Positions 55,086-63,736 of a DNA stretch of 64,000 nt are shown here, one piece after another. A model generated the notes under the pieces. That model was given only the letters and a program-made list of their open reading frames with translations, was not told the origin of the DNA and searched no databases. The position numbers were made by a program, and so were the translations under genes. Numbering within the stretch: position 1 is the first letter of the stretch; each line of letters starts with the position of its first letter. The stretch is taken from assembly GCA_900471815.1 (NCBI GenBank), contig UICE01000003.1, forward strand, positions 1 to 64,000, written 5' to 3'. Origin of the DNA: Hyphomicrobiales bacterium (GTDB lineage Bacteria > Pseudomonadota > Alphaproteobacteria > Rhizobiales > Rhizobiaceae).

Positions 55086-56987
55086 TTACTTGGCAGGCAC
55101 TTTCATCTCGGCACCAACAGGCAGTTTCATAACTTTCATATCGGGATTTGCTTCAGATAGCTTCTTCCAGGAAAAACCATCGCCGTAGAGCTGTTCGGCA
55201 ATATCCCAGAAATTATCGCCAGCCTTGATCACGTAGGAAGTCGGGGTTGTAGCAGGAGCTACGGCATCAGCAGGTTTCGCAGCATCAGTAGGTTTGGCGG
55301 TATCGGCAGGTTTGGCAGCGTCTGCTGCCGGTGCTGCGGGCGTCGTTGTTTCGGAGGGAACGGGCACTGCAATCGGACTTGCGGATGTAATGCGGCCGTC
55401 CATCACAGGCTTGTATGGGTTGTTTTTAACGAGATAGTCGGCAAGGACTTCTTCAAGGCCGGGACCATAATCATAGGCATTGATACCATTGGTGGTGAAG
55501 ATCTTGTAGCCATCTCCGCCGGCGCGCATGTAATTGTTGGACACCACGCCATAGGTTGCAGCAGGATCGATCGGCTTCCAGCTTTCGCCCTGCATAACCT
55601 GAACATCGGAAATACGGCTGCCGACAGGCTTGGAAATATCGAATGTATATTTCAAACCAGCGACCTGCGAAAAGCGGCCCGCGATTTTTTCAATCTGGCT
55701 CGCTCCATTCTCCAGCGCCGCAACGACATCCGAGCCGCGCAACTGGAATGTCGCAAGGGTGTTCTGGAAGGGTAGAACAGTCAGAACCTCGCCCATGGTC
55801 ACTTCACCGGCATCAATTGAGGCGCGCAAGCCGCCGCCATTGATGATGGCAATAGTCACACCTTGCGCCTTGACGCGATCAAGCATCGCGTCGGCGACAA
55901 GATTGCCCATGCTGCATTCGCCGATGCGGCAGACTTCACGAGAGCCGTCGATCTCGCCTGCAGTATCGGCGACTTTGCGGGCCTTCAGTTCTTCTATCGG
56001 CTTGGCAAGTTCGGCCACGCGGGCAACAAGGGCTGCATCCGGCGTGACTGAAGAGTCGAGCAGGATCGGCGCGCCGGAGCTTGCCGTGACATTGCCGTCA
56101 TCATCAAAGGTGACCTTGAGCTCGCCCAGATATTTGGAATAGGCCTTGGCCTGAACGATTGGAACCTCACGTCCTGCGGGATTTTTGACGAGGGTGGGGT
56201 AGGGGCCGGCAGAGTCAGGATCAGTACTGGAAAGCAGAGTATGGCTATGACCGCCGACGATCACATCAATACCGTCGACCTTGGCCGCAATCTCTTCATC
56301 CTCAAAATAACCGGTATGGTTGAGCGCGATGATCTTGTTGACGCCCTCAGCTTTTAATGTGCCAACGAGCTTTGTCAGGGTCTCGATCTCATCCGCGAAT
56401 TTGACAGTGGGTCCGGGTGTAGAGATTTCAGCCGTATCGGTCGTCAGGGCGGATATGATTCCGATTTTCTGACCGCCAATTTCCTTGATCAGATAGGGTT
56501 TGAACTTACCCGCGATCAGCGGCTCTGAATCAGCCTGGGTATTGCTGGAAATGATGGGGATTTTGACCTTATCGAGGAATTTACCCAGCACTGACGGGCC
56601 ACCGTCAAATTCATGATTGCCCAGCGCCATGGCATCATAGCCAATTGCATTCAGAAACTCGGCGGTGTCATCGCCCTTATAGGTTGTGTAAAACAAGGAG
56701 CCCTGGAATTCATCGCCAGCGTTGAGCACGATGACATTGCCGCCGTCCTTGGAAAGTGCCGCGCGGCGTTCATCGATCTTGGCTTTTACGCGCGCAATGC
56801 CGCCGAAACACTCATTCTTGGTCGTCTCTTCGGGCGAACAGGTGGAATCATATTTGTTGATGGCTTCGATGCGGGAATGCAGGTCGTTAATGTGCAGAAT
56901 ATTGAGCGTATAGTCGGCCATGGCGCTCCCCGCGCTGATGCCGAGGGCGGAGGCAGCTAGAAAAAGCTTGCCGAGAATTCTGGACAT
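55086..56987 (-). CDS. Bifunctional metallophosphatase/5'-nucleotidase with C-terminal LysM domain
   Basis: A 633-residue periplasmic protein of the UshA family, with a signal peptide (ending GSAMADY). The metal-binding metallophosphoesterase motifs are all visible: LHINDLHSR, NAGDEFQGS, GNHEFDGG, LNHTGYF and GGHSHT; the C-terminal nucleotidase domain (about 320-520) has NGGGLRASIDAG. A Pro/Ala/Lys/Thr linker with repeated KPAD/KPTD units leads to a LysM domain at the end (DNFWDIAEQLYGDGFSW). The enzyme breaks down extracellular nucleotides; LysM would tether it to peptidoglycan, which the E. coli enzyme lacks. Confidence 0.92.
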   Translation of the reverse strand: MSRILGKLFLAASALGISAGSAMADYTLNILHINDLHSRIEAINKYDSTCSPEETTKNECFGGIARVKAKIDERRAALSKDGGNVIVLNAGDEFQGSLFYTTYKGDDTAEFLNAIGYDAMALGNHEFDGGPSVLGKFLDKVKIPIISSNTQADSEPLIAGKFKPYLIKEIGGQKIGIISALTTDTAEISTPGPTVKFADEIETLTKLVGTLKAEGVNKIIALNHTGYFEDEEIAAKVDGIDVIVGGHSHTLLSSTDPDSAGPYPTLVKNPAGREVPIVQAKAYSKYLGELKVTFDDDGNVTASSGAPILLDSSVTPDAALVARVAELAKPIEELKARKVADTAGEIDGSREVCRIGECSMGNLVADAMLDRVKAQGVTIAIINGGGLRASIDAGEVTMGEVLTVLPFQNTLATFQLRGSDVVAALENGASQIEKIAGRFSQVAGLKYTFDISKPVGSRISDVQVMQGESWKPIDPAATYGVVSNNYMRAGGDGYKIFTTNGINAYDYGPGLEEVLADYLVKNNPYKPVMDGRITSASPIAVPVPSETTTPAAPAADAAKPADTAKPTDAAKPADAVAPATTPTSYVIKAGDNFWDIAEQLYGDGFSWKKLSEANPDMKVMKLPVGAEMKVPAK

Positions 56988-57164
56988 GACCTGCTCCGTT
57001 CAATTCGATGTGGTAATACATCAGCACCTTGATGTGCTTGTGACAAAGCCATGGTTTCATCACTTTGCACACGATGCAAGAGAGGAAAACAAGCCTGTGT
57101 AAACACCCCAAGGCAATATTTAGTTCGGAAAATTACCTGTTCATTACAACAAGGAGTTTAAAAC

Positions 57165-57863
57165 ATGAGTGACAAGCCCACGGTTATTTTGGTGCACGGA
57201 TTCTGGGGCGGTGCGGCCCATTGGAACAAAGTAATTATTGAACTCACGCGCATGGGGCATACCAATATCCACGCCGTCGAACTGCCCTTGACCTCACTCG
57301 GCGATGACGCCGAACGCACGCGCAAAATGGTGGCGCAACAAAGCGGCCCGGTTCTTTTGGTGGGACACTCCTATGGTGGTGCCGTCATTACAGAGGCGGG
57401 CAATGCGCCCAATGTGGCCGGTCTGGTCTATATTGCAGCTTTTGCTCCGGATGCAGGGGAAAGCCCTGGTGCTATCACGCAGGAGCACGTGCCACTTGCA
57501 GCGGCAAATCTCGCACTGGACAGCGACGGCTATCTTTGGGTCAAGCCGGAACTCTTCCATGAAAGCTTCTGTCAGGATTTGACCGAGGAGGAAGGGCTTG
57601 TCATGGGGATCACCCAGAAGGCACCTTTGGCAAGCACTTTTGGCGATACAATCACTGCGCCCGCCTGGAAGACAAAACCGTCCTGGTATCAGATTTCCAC
57701 TGACGACCGGATGATCGCGCCGGAAAACCAGAAACGCATGTCGTCACGTCTTGGTGCGCGTAAAATCATATCTCTTGACGCCAGCCATGCCTCGCTGGCG
57801 TCACAGCAGGTGGAAGTTGCATCGTTGATTGATGAAGCAGCAACGGAACTGGCGAAGAACTAG
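57165..57863 (+). CDS. Alpha/beta hydrolase (esterase-like)
   Basis: A 232-residue hydrolase without signal peptide. The oxyanion HGFWGGAAHW, nucleophile elbow LVGHSYGGAVI and a C-terminal ASHASLAS with the likely catalytic His are clear; the acid is in the STDDRMI region. The subgroup (plant methylesterase/salicylate-binding-protein-like hydrolases) is common in soil bacteria. No neighbour gives a substrate. Ribosome site AAGGAG. It converges with omp10, with a small hairpin between. Confidence 0.88.
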   Translation: MSDKPTVILVHGFWGGAAHWNKVIIELTRMGHTNIHAVELPLTSLGDDAERTRKMVAQQSGPVLLVGHSYGGAVITEAGNAPNVAGLVYIAAFAPDAGESPGAITQEHVPLAAANLALDSDGYLWVKPELFHESFCQDLTEEEGLVMGITQKAPLASTFGDTITAPAWKTKPSWYQISTDDRMIAPENQKRMSSRLGARKIISLDASHASLASQQVEVASLIDEAATELAKN

Positions 57864-57880
57864 AGGATCGCCTTGCCGAA

Positions 57881-57910
57881 AGATGTCCATGGGAACCTCC
57901 GTGGACATCT
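57881..57910. terminator. Hairpin between the hydrolase and omp10
   Basis: AGATGTCCA and TGGACATCT form a 9-bp perfect stem around a 12-base loop. It lies 17 bp after the hydrolase stop and may act as a weak terminator for both convergent genes; there is no T-run. Confidence 0.5.
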
Positions 57911-57941
57911 GCAAAGTGGCGGCCGAAGTCGAACCGCGATC

Positions 57942-58322
57942 TTAAGCGGAGCGGCGCGTCAAAGAAAACTGCTGGCCCGAGGAGGACGTGCAGTTCAACT
58001 GGCCGCCACTCACGAGCGCACAATTGACCTTGGACTGCGTACCGCGAGCAAGCGAGCGAAGATCGATCTCGACAAGATTTGCAGATACGAAGCGGTAATT
58101 GCCCTCGGCAAGTTTTTCCTTGGTATCATTGGCACGGGTTTCGAAAACACCGCCATTGAAGTTCGAAAATGCAACACCGGATGTATCAAACCATTGGCCC
58201 TGAACGGCGTCAGTGGGGCGTGCGGTCTGTACAGGCCCGCCATCTGATTGCGGCCCGCTCATGCAGCCGGCGAGGACAATGGTCAATGCGGCTGAACCGA
58301 GGCCAAGTGATAAACGTTTCAT
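57942..58322 (-). CDS. omp10: Omp10-type outer membrane lipoprotein (Inh/AprI protease-inhibitor fold)
   Basis: A 126-residue protein from the ATG at 58322 (GGGAG upstream). A lipoprotein signal ends in lipobox VLAGC. The mature part resembles Brucella Omp10: NFNGGVFETRANDTKEKLAE, then the SKVNCALVSGGQLNCTSSSG region with two cysteines likely in a disulfide, and a FSLTRR end. It has the beta-barrel fold of the metalloprotease inhibitor Inh. In Brucella it is a surface lipoprotein and antigen. Its presence supports a Brucellaceae-like host. Confidence 0.9.
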   Translation of the reverse strand: MKRLSLGLGSAALTIVLAGCMSGPQSDGGPVQTARPTDAVQGQWFDTSGVAFSNFNGGVFETRANDTKEKLAEGNYRFVSANLVEIDLRSLARGTQSKVNCALVSGGQLNCTSSSGQQFSLTRRSA

Positions 58323-58438
58323 CCAAACAATCTCCCATGGGTGTGGCCCATAAATGACGCTAAAATTAAGCAATAACAAGACTTAAGTTTATTGATAATC
58401 TGCGGCAAGCTCAGATTCGTACAGCAAAGAGGGTGGGT

Positions 58439-58846
58439 ATGATAGGATATACGATGGTCGGCACGAATGATCTGCGCAAGGCGGAAGCATTCTATGACCC
58501 GCTCATGGTCGAGCTTGGCCTGGAGCGCTGCTTTAGCGATGAGGTTATGTTTTCGTGGGGCAGAAAAACCGATGACGACGTTCCCCGCTTCATGGTGGGC
58601 CTGCCTTTTGACGGAGAGGTGGCAAGTGTCGGCAATGGCAACATGACCGCGTTTCGGAGCGAACAAGCTGGTCTTGTCGACAGGCTCTACGCATTGGCTC
58701 TTAAGAATGGCGGCAGCAGCGAGGGCGAGCCAGGTTTGCGCCCGCAATATGGGCCGGGATTTTATGCGGCCTATGTCCGCGATCCGGATGGCAATAAGCT
58801 CGCCTTCGTTTGCTATGATGCGAAGATTGACGATCAGGAAAAATGA
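58439..58846 (+). CDS. VOC family protein (glyoxalase/bleomycin-resistance fold)
   Basis: A 135-residue protein from the ATG at 58439. It has two beta-alpha-beta-beta-beta modules of the vicinal oxygen chelate fold: IGYTMVGTNDLRKAEAFYD at the start and FYAAYVRDPDGNKLAFVCYD near the end, the usual signature. The metal ligands and substrate cannot be named. Its stop overlaps the start of the next gene (ATGA), so the two are translationally coupled. Confidence 0.88.
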   Translation: MIGYTMVGTNDLRKAEAFYDPLMVELGLERCFSDEVMFSWGRKTDDDVPRFMVGLPFDGEVASVGNGNMTAFRSEQAGLVDRLYALALKNGGSSEGEPGLRPQYGPGFYAAYVRDPDGNKLAFVCYDAKIDDQEK

Positions 58847-59307
58847 AGGATCATTCTTTCCGGCTGGAGCACGCATCTGAACAGGATTTTCAAAGTTTGT
58901 TCGAGTTACGGCTTCTCACCATGCGTGAAAGCCTTGAGCGGATCGGGCGTTTCGATGAGAGGCGGGCATTTGAGCGGTTCCGCAAGTCATTTCGAGCTGA
59001 ATATACGCGACTGATTGTGCTTTCGAATGGTTCGCTCGGCGGTTGCGTGGCGCTCGGCCCGTATGAGGATGGCTTGCTGCTAGAGCACTTCTACATTTCC
59101 CCGGCATTGCAGAATACCGGCTTGGGAACGGCTGTCCTTCAGACGCTTTTGACGGAATCGGATGAACGCGGCCTGGCTGTGCGCTTGAGCGTATTACAGA
59201 AGAGCGATGCTGGTCGTTTTTACGGGCGCAACGGATTCACCAATACCGGTGCGGATGAGTGGGACGTCTATTTTGAACGAAGCCCGCAAAAGAAACGGCA
59301 CCTGTGA
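58843..59307 (+). CDS. GNAT family N-acetyltransferase
   Basis: A 154-residue acetyltransferase. The acetyl-CoA binding motif A is in LQNTGLGTAVLQTLLTESDE, after the LLEHFYISP strand; the last part (FYGRNGFTNTG) is the usual GNAT ending. Substrate unknown. It is coupled to the VOC gene by ATGA overlap. A 9-bp stem terminator lies across its stop codon. Confidence 0.88.
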   Translation: MKDHSFRLEHASEQDFQSLFELRLLTMRESLERIGRFDERRAFERFRKSFRAEYTRLIVLSNGSLGGCVALGPYEDGLLLEHFYISPALQNTGLGTAVLQTLLTESDERGLAVRLSVLQKSDAGRFYGRNGFTNTGADEWDVYFERSPQKKRHL

Positions 59308-59316
59308 GGTGCCGTT
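59294..59316 (+). terminator. Hairpin across the GNAT stop codon
   Basis: AACGGCACC and GGTGCCGTT form a perfect 9-bp stem around TGTGA, with the stop TGA in the loop. It lies between convergent genes and may serve both; no T-run follows. Confidence 0.6.
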
Positions 59317-59344
59317 GCCATTTCAGTATGGTCCAGAGCAAATA

Positions 59345-60790
59345 TCAATGGACGAGAATATTGCGGAACTGCCAAGGATCGCTTTTATCAATGTCTTCCT
59401 TGAACAGGCCCGGCCGGTTTTCCAGCGGTGTCCAATCGGTGTAGTGACCTTTTAGCGGGCCGAGATATGGCGTCTGAACTTCGAGGCAGCGACGGAAATC
59501 AATCTCATCCGTTTCCACGATACCCGCTTGCGGGTTTTCAAGAGCCCAAACCATGCCAGCCAGAACAGCAGAAGACACCTGGAGGCCGGTCGCGTTCTGA
59601 TAGGGAGCGAGCTTGCGGGCTTCCTCAATTGTCAGCTGCGAACCATACCAATAGGCGTTCTTGTCGTGGCCATAGAGCAAAACGCCCAACTCGTCGGCGC
59701 CGTCCACAATCTCGGACTCGTCCAGCACATGCAGCTTGGTTTGCGGCTGGCCAGCAGCACCAAACATTTCATCAAGCGACAGGGTTGCCACATTGGATGG
59801 ATGATAGGCGTAGTGGCATGTCGGCCGGTAGGTTGCCTTGCCCTTCTTGTCGAAAACGGTAAAGAAATCGGCAATCGAGATAGACTCATTATGCGTGACC
59901 AAAAGGCCGAACTGCGCGCCCTCTGTCGGGCACCAGGTGCGAATGCGGGTGTCAGCGCCGGGCTGCTCGAGGAAAATGGCGGCCTTGTTGCCCTTCTTCT
60001 GCTTACGGGCGTTCTTTGGCATCCATTTTTCATGGGTGCCCCAACCAAGCTCAGCAGGCTGCAAGCCTTCTGAGATGAAACCTTCAACGGACCAGGTGTT
60101 CCAGAAGACGCCGAAGGGCTTTGGATCAACGGCACGCTGCGTATCGCGCTCGGCAATGTGGATACCTTTGACGCCAACCTGTTTCATCAGCTTGGCCCAG
60201 CCATGACGATCAGAGCGTTCAGGCTCGGTATGTTCAATATTGAGGTCTTTGGCCAGATCAAGCAAAGCACGTTTGACGAACCATGAAACCATGCCGGGAT
60301 TTGCCCCGCAGCATGAAACCGCAGTCGGACCGCCCGGGTTTTTCTTCTTCTCGGCAAGCAGCGTCTGGCGCAGCGCATAATTGGTGCGCTCGGCATTGTC
60401 GATGCCGCTTGCATAGTAGAAGCCAGCCCATGGCTCGATGACCGTATCGATATAGAGCGCGCCGAGCTTGCGGCAAAGATGCATGATATCGACGGATGAC
60501 GTGTCTACCGAAAGATTGACGCAAAACCCCTGTCCGCCGCCTTCGGTAAGAAGTGGCTTGAGCAGTGTCTTGTAATTTTCCTGGGTGACTGCTTCCTGAA
60601 TGTAGCGAATACCGCGTTCATCCAGCAATTTCTTGTTTGCATCGCTCGGGTCAATAACGACCAAGCGGGACTTGTCAAATTTGAAGTGGCGTTCGATGAG
60701 GGGCAGGGTACCCCGTCCGATGGACCCGAAACCGATCATCACGATCGGACCAGTAATTTCTCCATGTATAGGCCATTTAGCCTTCGCCAT
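59345..60790 (-). CDS. hss: Homospermidine synthase
   Basis: A 481-residue enzyme from the ATG at 60790 (AGGAG 9 bp upstream); the frame is open upstream but family members begin near here. The NAD-binding Rossmann motif VMIGFGSIGRGTLPLIERHF is at the N-terminus and the rest matches the saccharopine-dehydrogenase-like homospermidine synthase of alphaproteobacteria (for example CGANPGMVSWFVKRALLDLA). It condenses two putrescines, or putrescine with spermidine, to sym-homospermidine, a polyamine typical of rhizobia and relatives. It stands alone. An AGGAG site and a 150-bp upstream gap hold the promoter. Confidence 0.95.
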   Translation of the reverse strand: MAKAKWPIHGEITGPIVMIGFGSIGRGTLPLIERHFKFDKSRLVVIDPSDANKKLLDERGIRYIQEAVTQENYKTLLKPLLTEGGGQGFCVNLSVDTSSVDIMHLCRKLGALYIDTVIEPWAGFYYASGIDNAERTNYALRQTLLAEKKKNPGGPTAVSCCGANPGMVSWFVKRALLDLAKDLNIEHTEPERSDRHGWAKLMKQVGVKGIHIAERDTQRAVDPKPFGVFWNTWSVEGFISEGLQPAELGWGTHEKWMPKNARKQKKGNKAAIFLEQPGADTRIRTWCPTEGAQFGLLVTHNESISIADFFTVFDKKGKATYRPTCHYAYHPSNVATLSLDEMFGAAGQPQTKLHVLDESEIVDGADELGVLLYGHDKNAYWYGSQLTIEEARKLAPYQNATGLQVSSAVLAGMVWALENPQAGIVETDEIDFRRCLEVQTPYLGPLKGHYTDWTPLENRPGLFKEDIDKSDPWQFRNILVH

Positions 60791-60943
60791 TTTTTCGTTG
60801 CTCCTAATTTTGATCTCCATCATTGAGGGCAGCGGGTTGATATACCGCTTCAAAAGCAACCATAGAGCATAGTCATGCTCAAGAGCAAACAACTGCTGGC
60901 TGCTTTGAGGTGAATTTTTGCCCTAATGTTAATTAAAACAGGA

Positions 60944-61843
60944 TTACAGACGATTTAGAGTGTCAATCAGCCGCTCGCGGATTGTCATAATACCTTTATA
61001 ATTGGATTGGGCAGGATTAAGCGCCTCCAATTGGCGGCAAAAAGCTTCTGCGACAGCGCGGCATTGCGGATGTTTCTTCAATGCATTTACGGGGTCGAGA
61101 TAAATACGGATCGTGAAAAGAATATCCCCGGACATGGGTAATTTACGCAAGGTCTGCCGCTCGACTCGAATATGGCAATGGGTTGCCAGATCATCATCGG
61201 TGTAAAGTGCCCCTTTCTGATGGCTGGCGAGCGGGTGATACATCTCATCACCTGGCTGCAAAGACCAATTCATGCGATAGACGGATCGATCAGGGCGCAG
61301 ATTGTCAAACATGCGGGTTATCAAATCGGCATTGCGGGTGCCTGCATTAAAGTCAGGAACGGGCGCATGAATATCGTCCATGGACCGCCCGAATTTTTCC
61401 AGCAATGTCCATGATGAGGGAAAAGACAATGACGCAGCGGCAAGATGCCAGCCGCGTTTCTCGTCTTTGCGCATGAGAACCAGATCTTCCTGAACAAGAT
61501 TTGCAGCACGGAGCAGCAAAGGCGTTTGTGCCGAGCCCAGCTCAATTTTATCGGGCCAACCGGAAACGGTAATCTCGTCACCATTGCGGGCGTAAAGTTG
61601 CGGATATCTGCCAATCAGATGAGCAGCGAGCAGCTCAAGAACTTCTGCTTGCGCGGCTTGCGTCCCCGGTTCCTCGACGAAAATCCGCTCAGCATGCAGA
61701 CCAAAGAGCCGCCTCTTTTCTGCAAGATAGGCGAGAAGATTCTCGTCTACCTCTATCCAGTCTTTCAAATCCAGCTGTTGCAGCCCGATCGTGAAAGGCT
61801 GGCTCGATCCATCATAGGGTGTATGGACAGGCGCTTTATTCAT
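60944..61843 (-). CDS. DUF3445, haem-dependent oxidative N-demethylase-like protein
   Basis: A 299-residue protein that matches DUF3445, the family of the alpha subunit of haem-dependent oxidative N-demethylase, which removes methyl groups from amines such as dimethylamine. Family phrases are PYDGSSQPFTIGLQQLD, LAAASLSFPSSWTLLEKFGR, HAPVPDF and RVERQTLRKLPMSGDILFTI. The partner subunits for electron transfer are not encoded here, so the exact activity is open; many genomes keep single DUF3445 genes. It lies 18 bp after pepF on the same strand, so the two may be co-transcribed. Confidence 0.85.
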   Translation of the reverse strand: MNKAPVHTPYDGSSQPFTIGLQQLDLKDWIEVDENLLAYLAEKRRLFGLHAERIFVEEPGTQAAQAEVLELLAAHLIGRYPQLYARNGDEITVSGWPDKIELGSAQTPLLLRAANLVQEDLVLMRKDEKRGWHLAAASLSFPSSWTLLEKFGRSMDDIHAPVPDFNAGTRNADLITRMFDNLRPDRSVYRMNWSLQPGDEMYHPLASHQKGALYTDDDLATHCHIRVERQTLRKLPMSGDILFTIRIYLDPVNALKKHPQCRAVAEAFCRQLEALNPAQSNYKGIMTIRERLIDTLNRL

Positions 61844-61861
61844 GCTGATGGTGTCCTGACC

Positions 61862-63736
61862 CTAGTCCTGATCCATGGTCTCCAGCTCGTCGATAATGCC
61901 TTCAATAACCGACAGGCCTTTTTGCCAGAAGGCTGGATCTGTTGCATCAAGGCCGAAAGGAGCAAGCAGTTCGGAATGATGCTTGGTGCCACCAGCCTTT
62001 AACATGTCAAAGTATTTCTGCTGAAAGCCCGATTCCGCATTCTGATAAACGGCGTAAAGCGAATTCACCAGACAATCGCCAAAGGCGTAGGCGTAAACAT
62101 AGAAAGGCGAGTGGATAAAATGCGGAATATAGGTCCAGAAATTCTCGTAGCCCGGGCCGAAATGCACCGCATCTCCCAAGCTTTCCTTCTGAATGTCCAG
62201 CCAAATCTCGCCGATCCGATCTGACGTCAGCTCACCATTGGACCGCTCGGTGTGAACGCGACGTTCGAACTGATAGAACGCAATCTGCCGCACGACCGTA
62301 TTGATCATGTCCTCCGCCTTTTGCGCCAGCATCGCCTTGCGTTCGCGCTTATCCCTGGTCTTTTCAAGCAATGAACGGAATGTCAGCATTTCACCGAAAA
62401 CCGAGGCGGTTTCGGCAAGGGTCAGGGGTGTTGACGCCATGAGCGCGCCCTGATCCCCGGCCAGTACCTGATGCACGCCATGACCAAGCTCATGCGCCAG
62501 GGTCATCACGTCGCGTGGCTTGCCCATGTAATTGAGCAGAACATAAGGATGGGCAGAAGGAACAGTCGGATGGGCAAATGCGCCGGGCGACTTGCCCGGA
62601 CGTGTCGGCGCATCGATCCAATTCCGGTCAAAAAAGCGCTTGGCAATCTCGGCCATTTCGGGGGCAAAGCCATTATAGGCTGAAAGCACGGTTTCGCGCG
62701 CTTCGGCCCATGGAATGACCGCTTGTGGTGTTTCCGGAAGAGGCGCGTTGCGGTCCCAGCTATTGAGATAATCGAGGCCGAGCCACTTGGCTTTCAACTT
62801 GTAATAACGATGAGAGAGACGCGGATAGGCGGCCTGCACCGCTTCCGCCAGCGCGTCGACAACTTCACGCTCAACACGATTGGCCAGATGACGGCTATCG
62901 GCGATATCCTCGAAGCCGCGCCAGCGGTCGGAAATTTCCTTGTCTTTCGCCAAAGTATTGGTGATGAGCGTGAAGATGCGCAGATTTTCCTTAAAAGTCT
63001 TGGCCAGCGCATCGGAAGCGGTCTTGCGCACTTCCGCATTCGAATCCTGCAGAAGGTTGAGGGTTGGTTCAATCGGCAATTCCTCGCCATTCACCTCGAA
63101 ACGCAGCGACGTCATTGTTTCATCAAAAAGCCGGTTCCAGGCGCCACGGCCTGTAATAGACTTCTCGTGAAAGAGTTGTTCCAGCTTGTCATCGAGCTGG
63201 TATGGCTTGTCCTTGCGCAGATCGACCAGCCATGGGCGGTAATGGCCGATGGCTGAATTGTCATCAATGGCCTTTTCGATCAGTGCATCTTCAATACGGT
63301 TCAGTTCGAGGCCGTAAAAGATCAGATGGGTGCTGGCATCGGTGAGCTTTTGCTGGATATCGCCATAGAGCTTGGCATTTTTCGGATTGGAAGTATCGCT
63401 GGCATAGACCAGTCCGGCGTAGGAGCCGATTTTGCCCATCAGATCATCGAGCGCTTCATACTCTGCAATGGACTGAGCAAAATCGCCGCCCTGCGGTTTT
63501 GCTATTTCGGCGGCGAGGGTGCCTTTCCATCGTTCTTCAAAGGCGATGGAAAGTTCACCGGCCTTTTGCAGATCAGCCGTAAGTTCACTGCTTTCGGGGG
63601 AAGGATACAGATCAGCCAGGTTCCATTCCGGCAATATGCCAAGTGCAGCCTGTTCCTCCTTTACGGCGGCGGCGCCGGATTTTGGGGAAAAAACAGTGGC
63701 CTGCAATATGTTGTGTCTGTTCATCTCAAAACTCAT
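61862..63736 (-). CDS. pepF: M3 family oligoendopeptidase (PepF-like)
   Basis: A 624-residue zinc metallopeptidase of the M3B family. The HEXGH motif is in LAHELGHGVHQVL, with a downstream Glu in FGEMLTFRSLLEK as third ligand; the N-terminal half is the family's helical domain. It cuts oligopeptides of about 7-17 residues in the cytoplasm. A second in-frame ATG at 63724 is equally possible; neither has a strong ribosome site. The DUF3445 gene follows with an 18-bp gap. Confidence 0.93.
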   Translation of the reverse strand: MSFEMNRHNILQATVFSPKSGAAAVKEEQAALGILPEWNLADLYPSPESSELTADLQKAGELSIAFEERWKGTLAAEIAKPQGGDFAQSIAEYEALDDLMGKIGSYAGLVYASDTSNPKNAKLYGDIQQKLTDASTHLIFYGLELNRIEDALIEKAIDDNSAIGHYRPWLVDLRKDKPYQLDDKLEQLFHEKSITGRGAWNRLFDETMTSLRFEVNGEELPIEPTLNLLQDSNAEVRKTASDALAKTFKENLRIFTLITNTLAKDKEISDRWRGFEDIADSRHLANRVEREVVDALAEAVQAAYPRLSHRYYKLKAKWLGLDYLNSWDRNAPLPETPQAVIPWAEARETVLSAYNGFAPEMAEIAKRFFDRNWIDAPTRPGKSPGAFAHPTVPSAHPYVLLNYMGKPRDVMTLAHELGHGVHQVLAGDQGALMASTPLTLAETASVFGEMLTFRSLLEKTRDKRERKAMLAQKAEDMINTVVRQIAFYQFERRVHTERSNGELTSDRIGEIWLDIQKESLGDAVHFGPGYENFWTYIPHFIHSPFYVYAYAFGDCLVNSLYAVYQNAESGFQQKYFDMLKAGGTKHHSELLAPFGLDATDPAFWQKGLSVIEGIIDELETMDQD

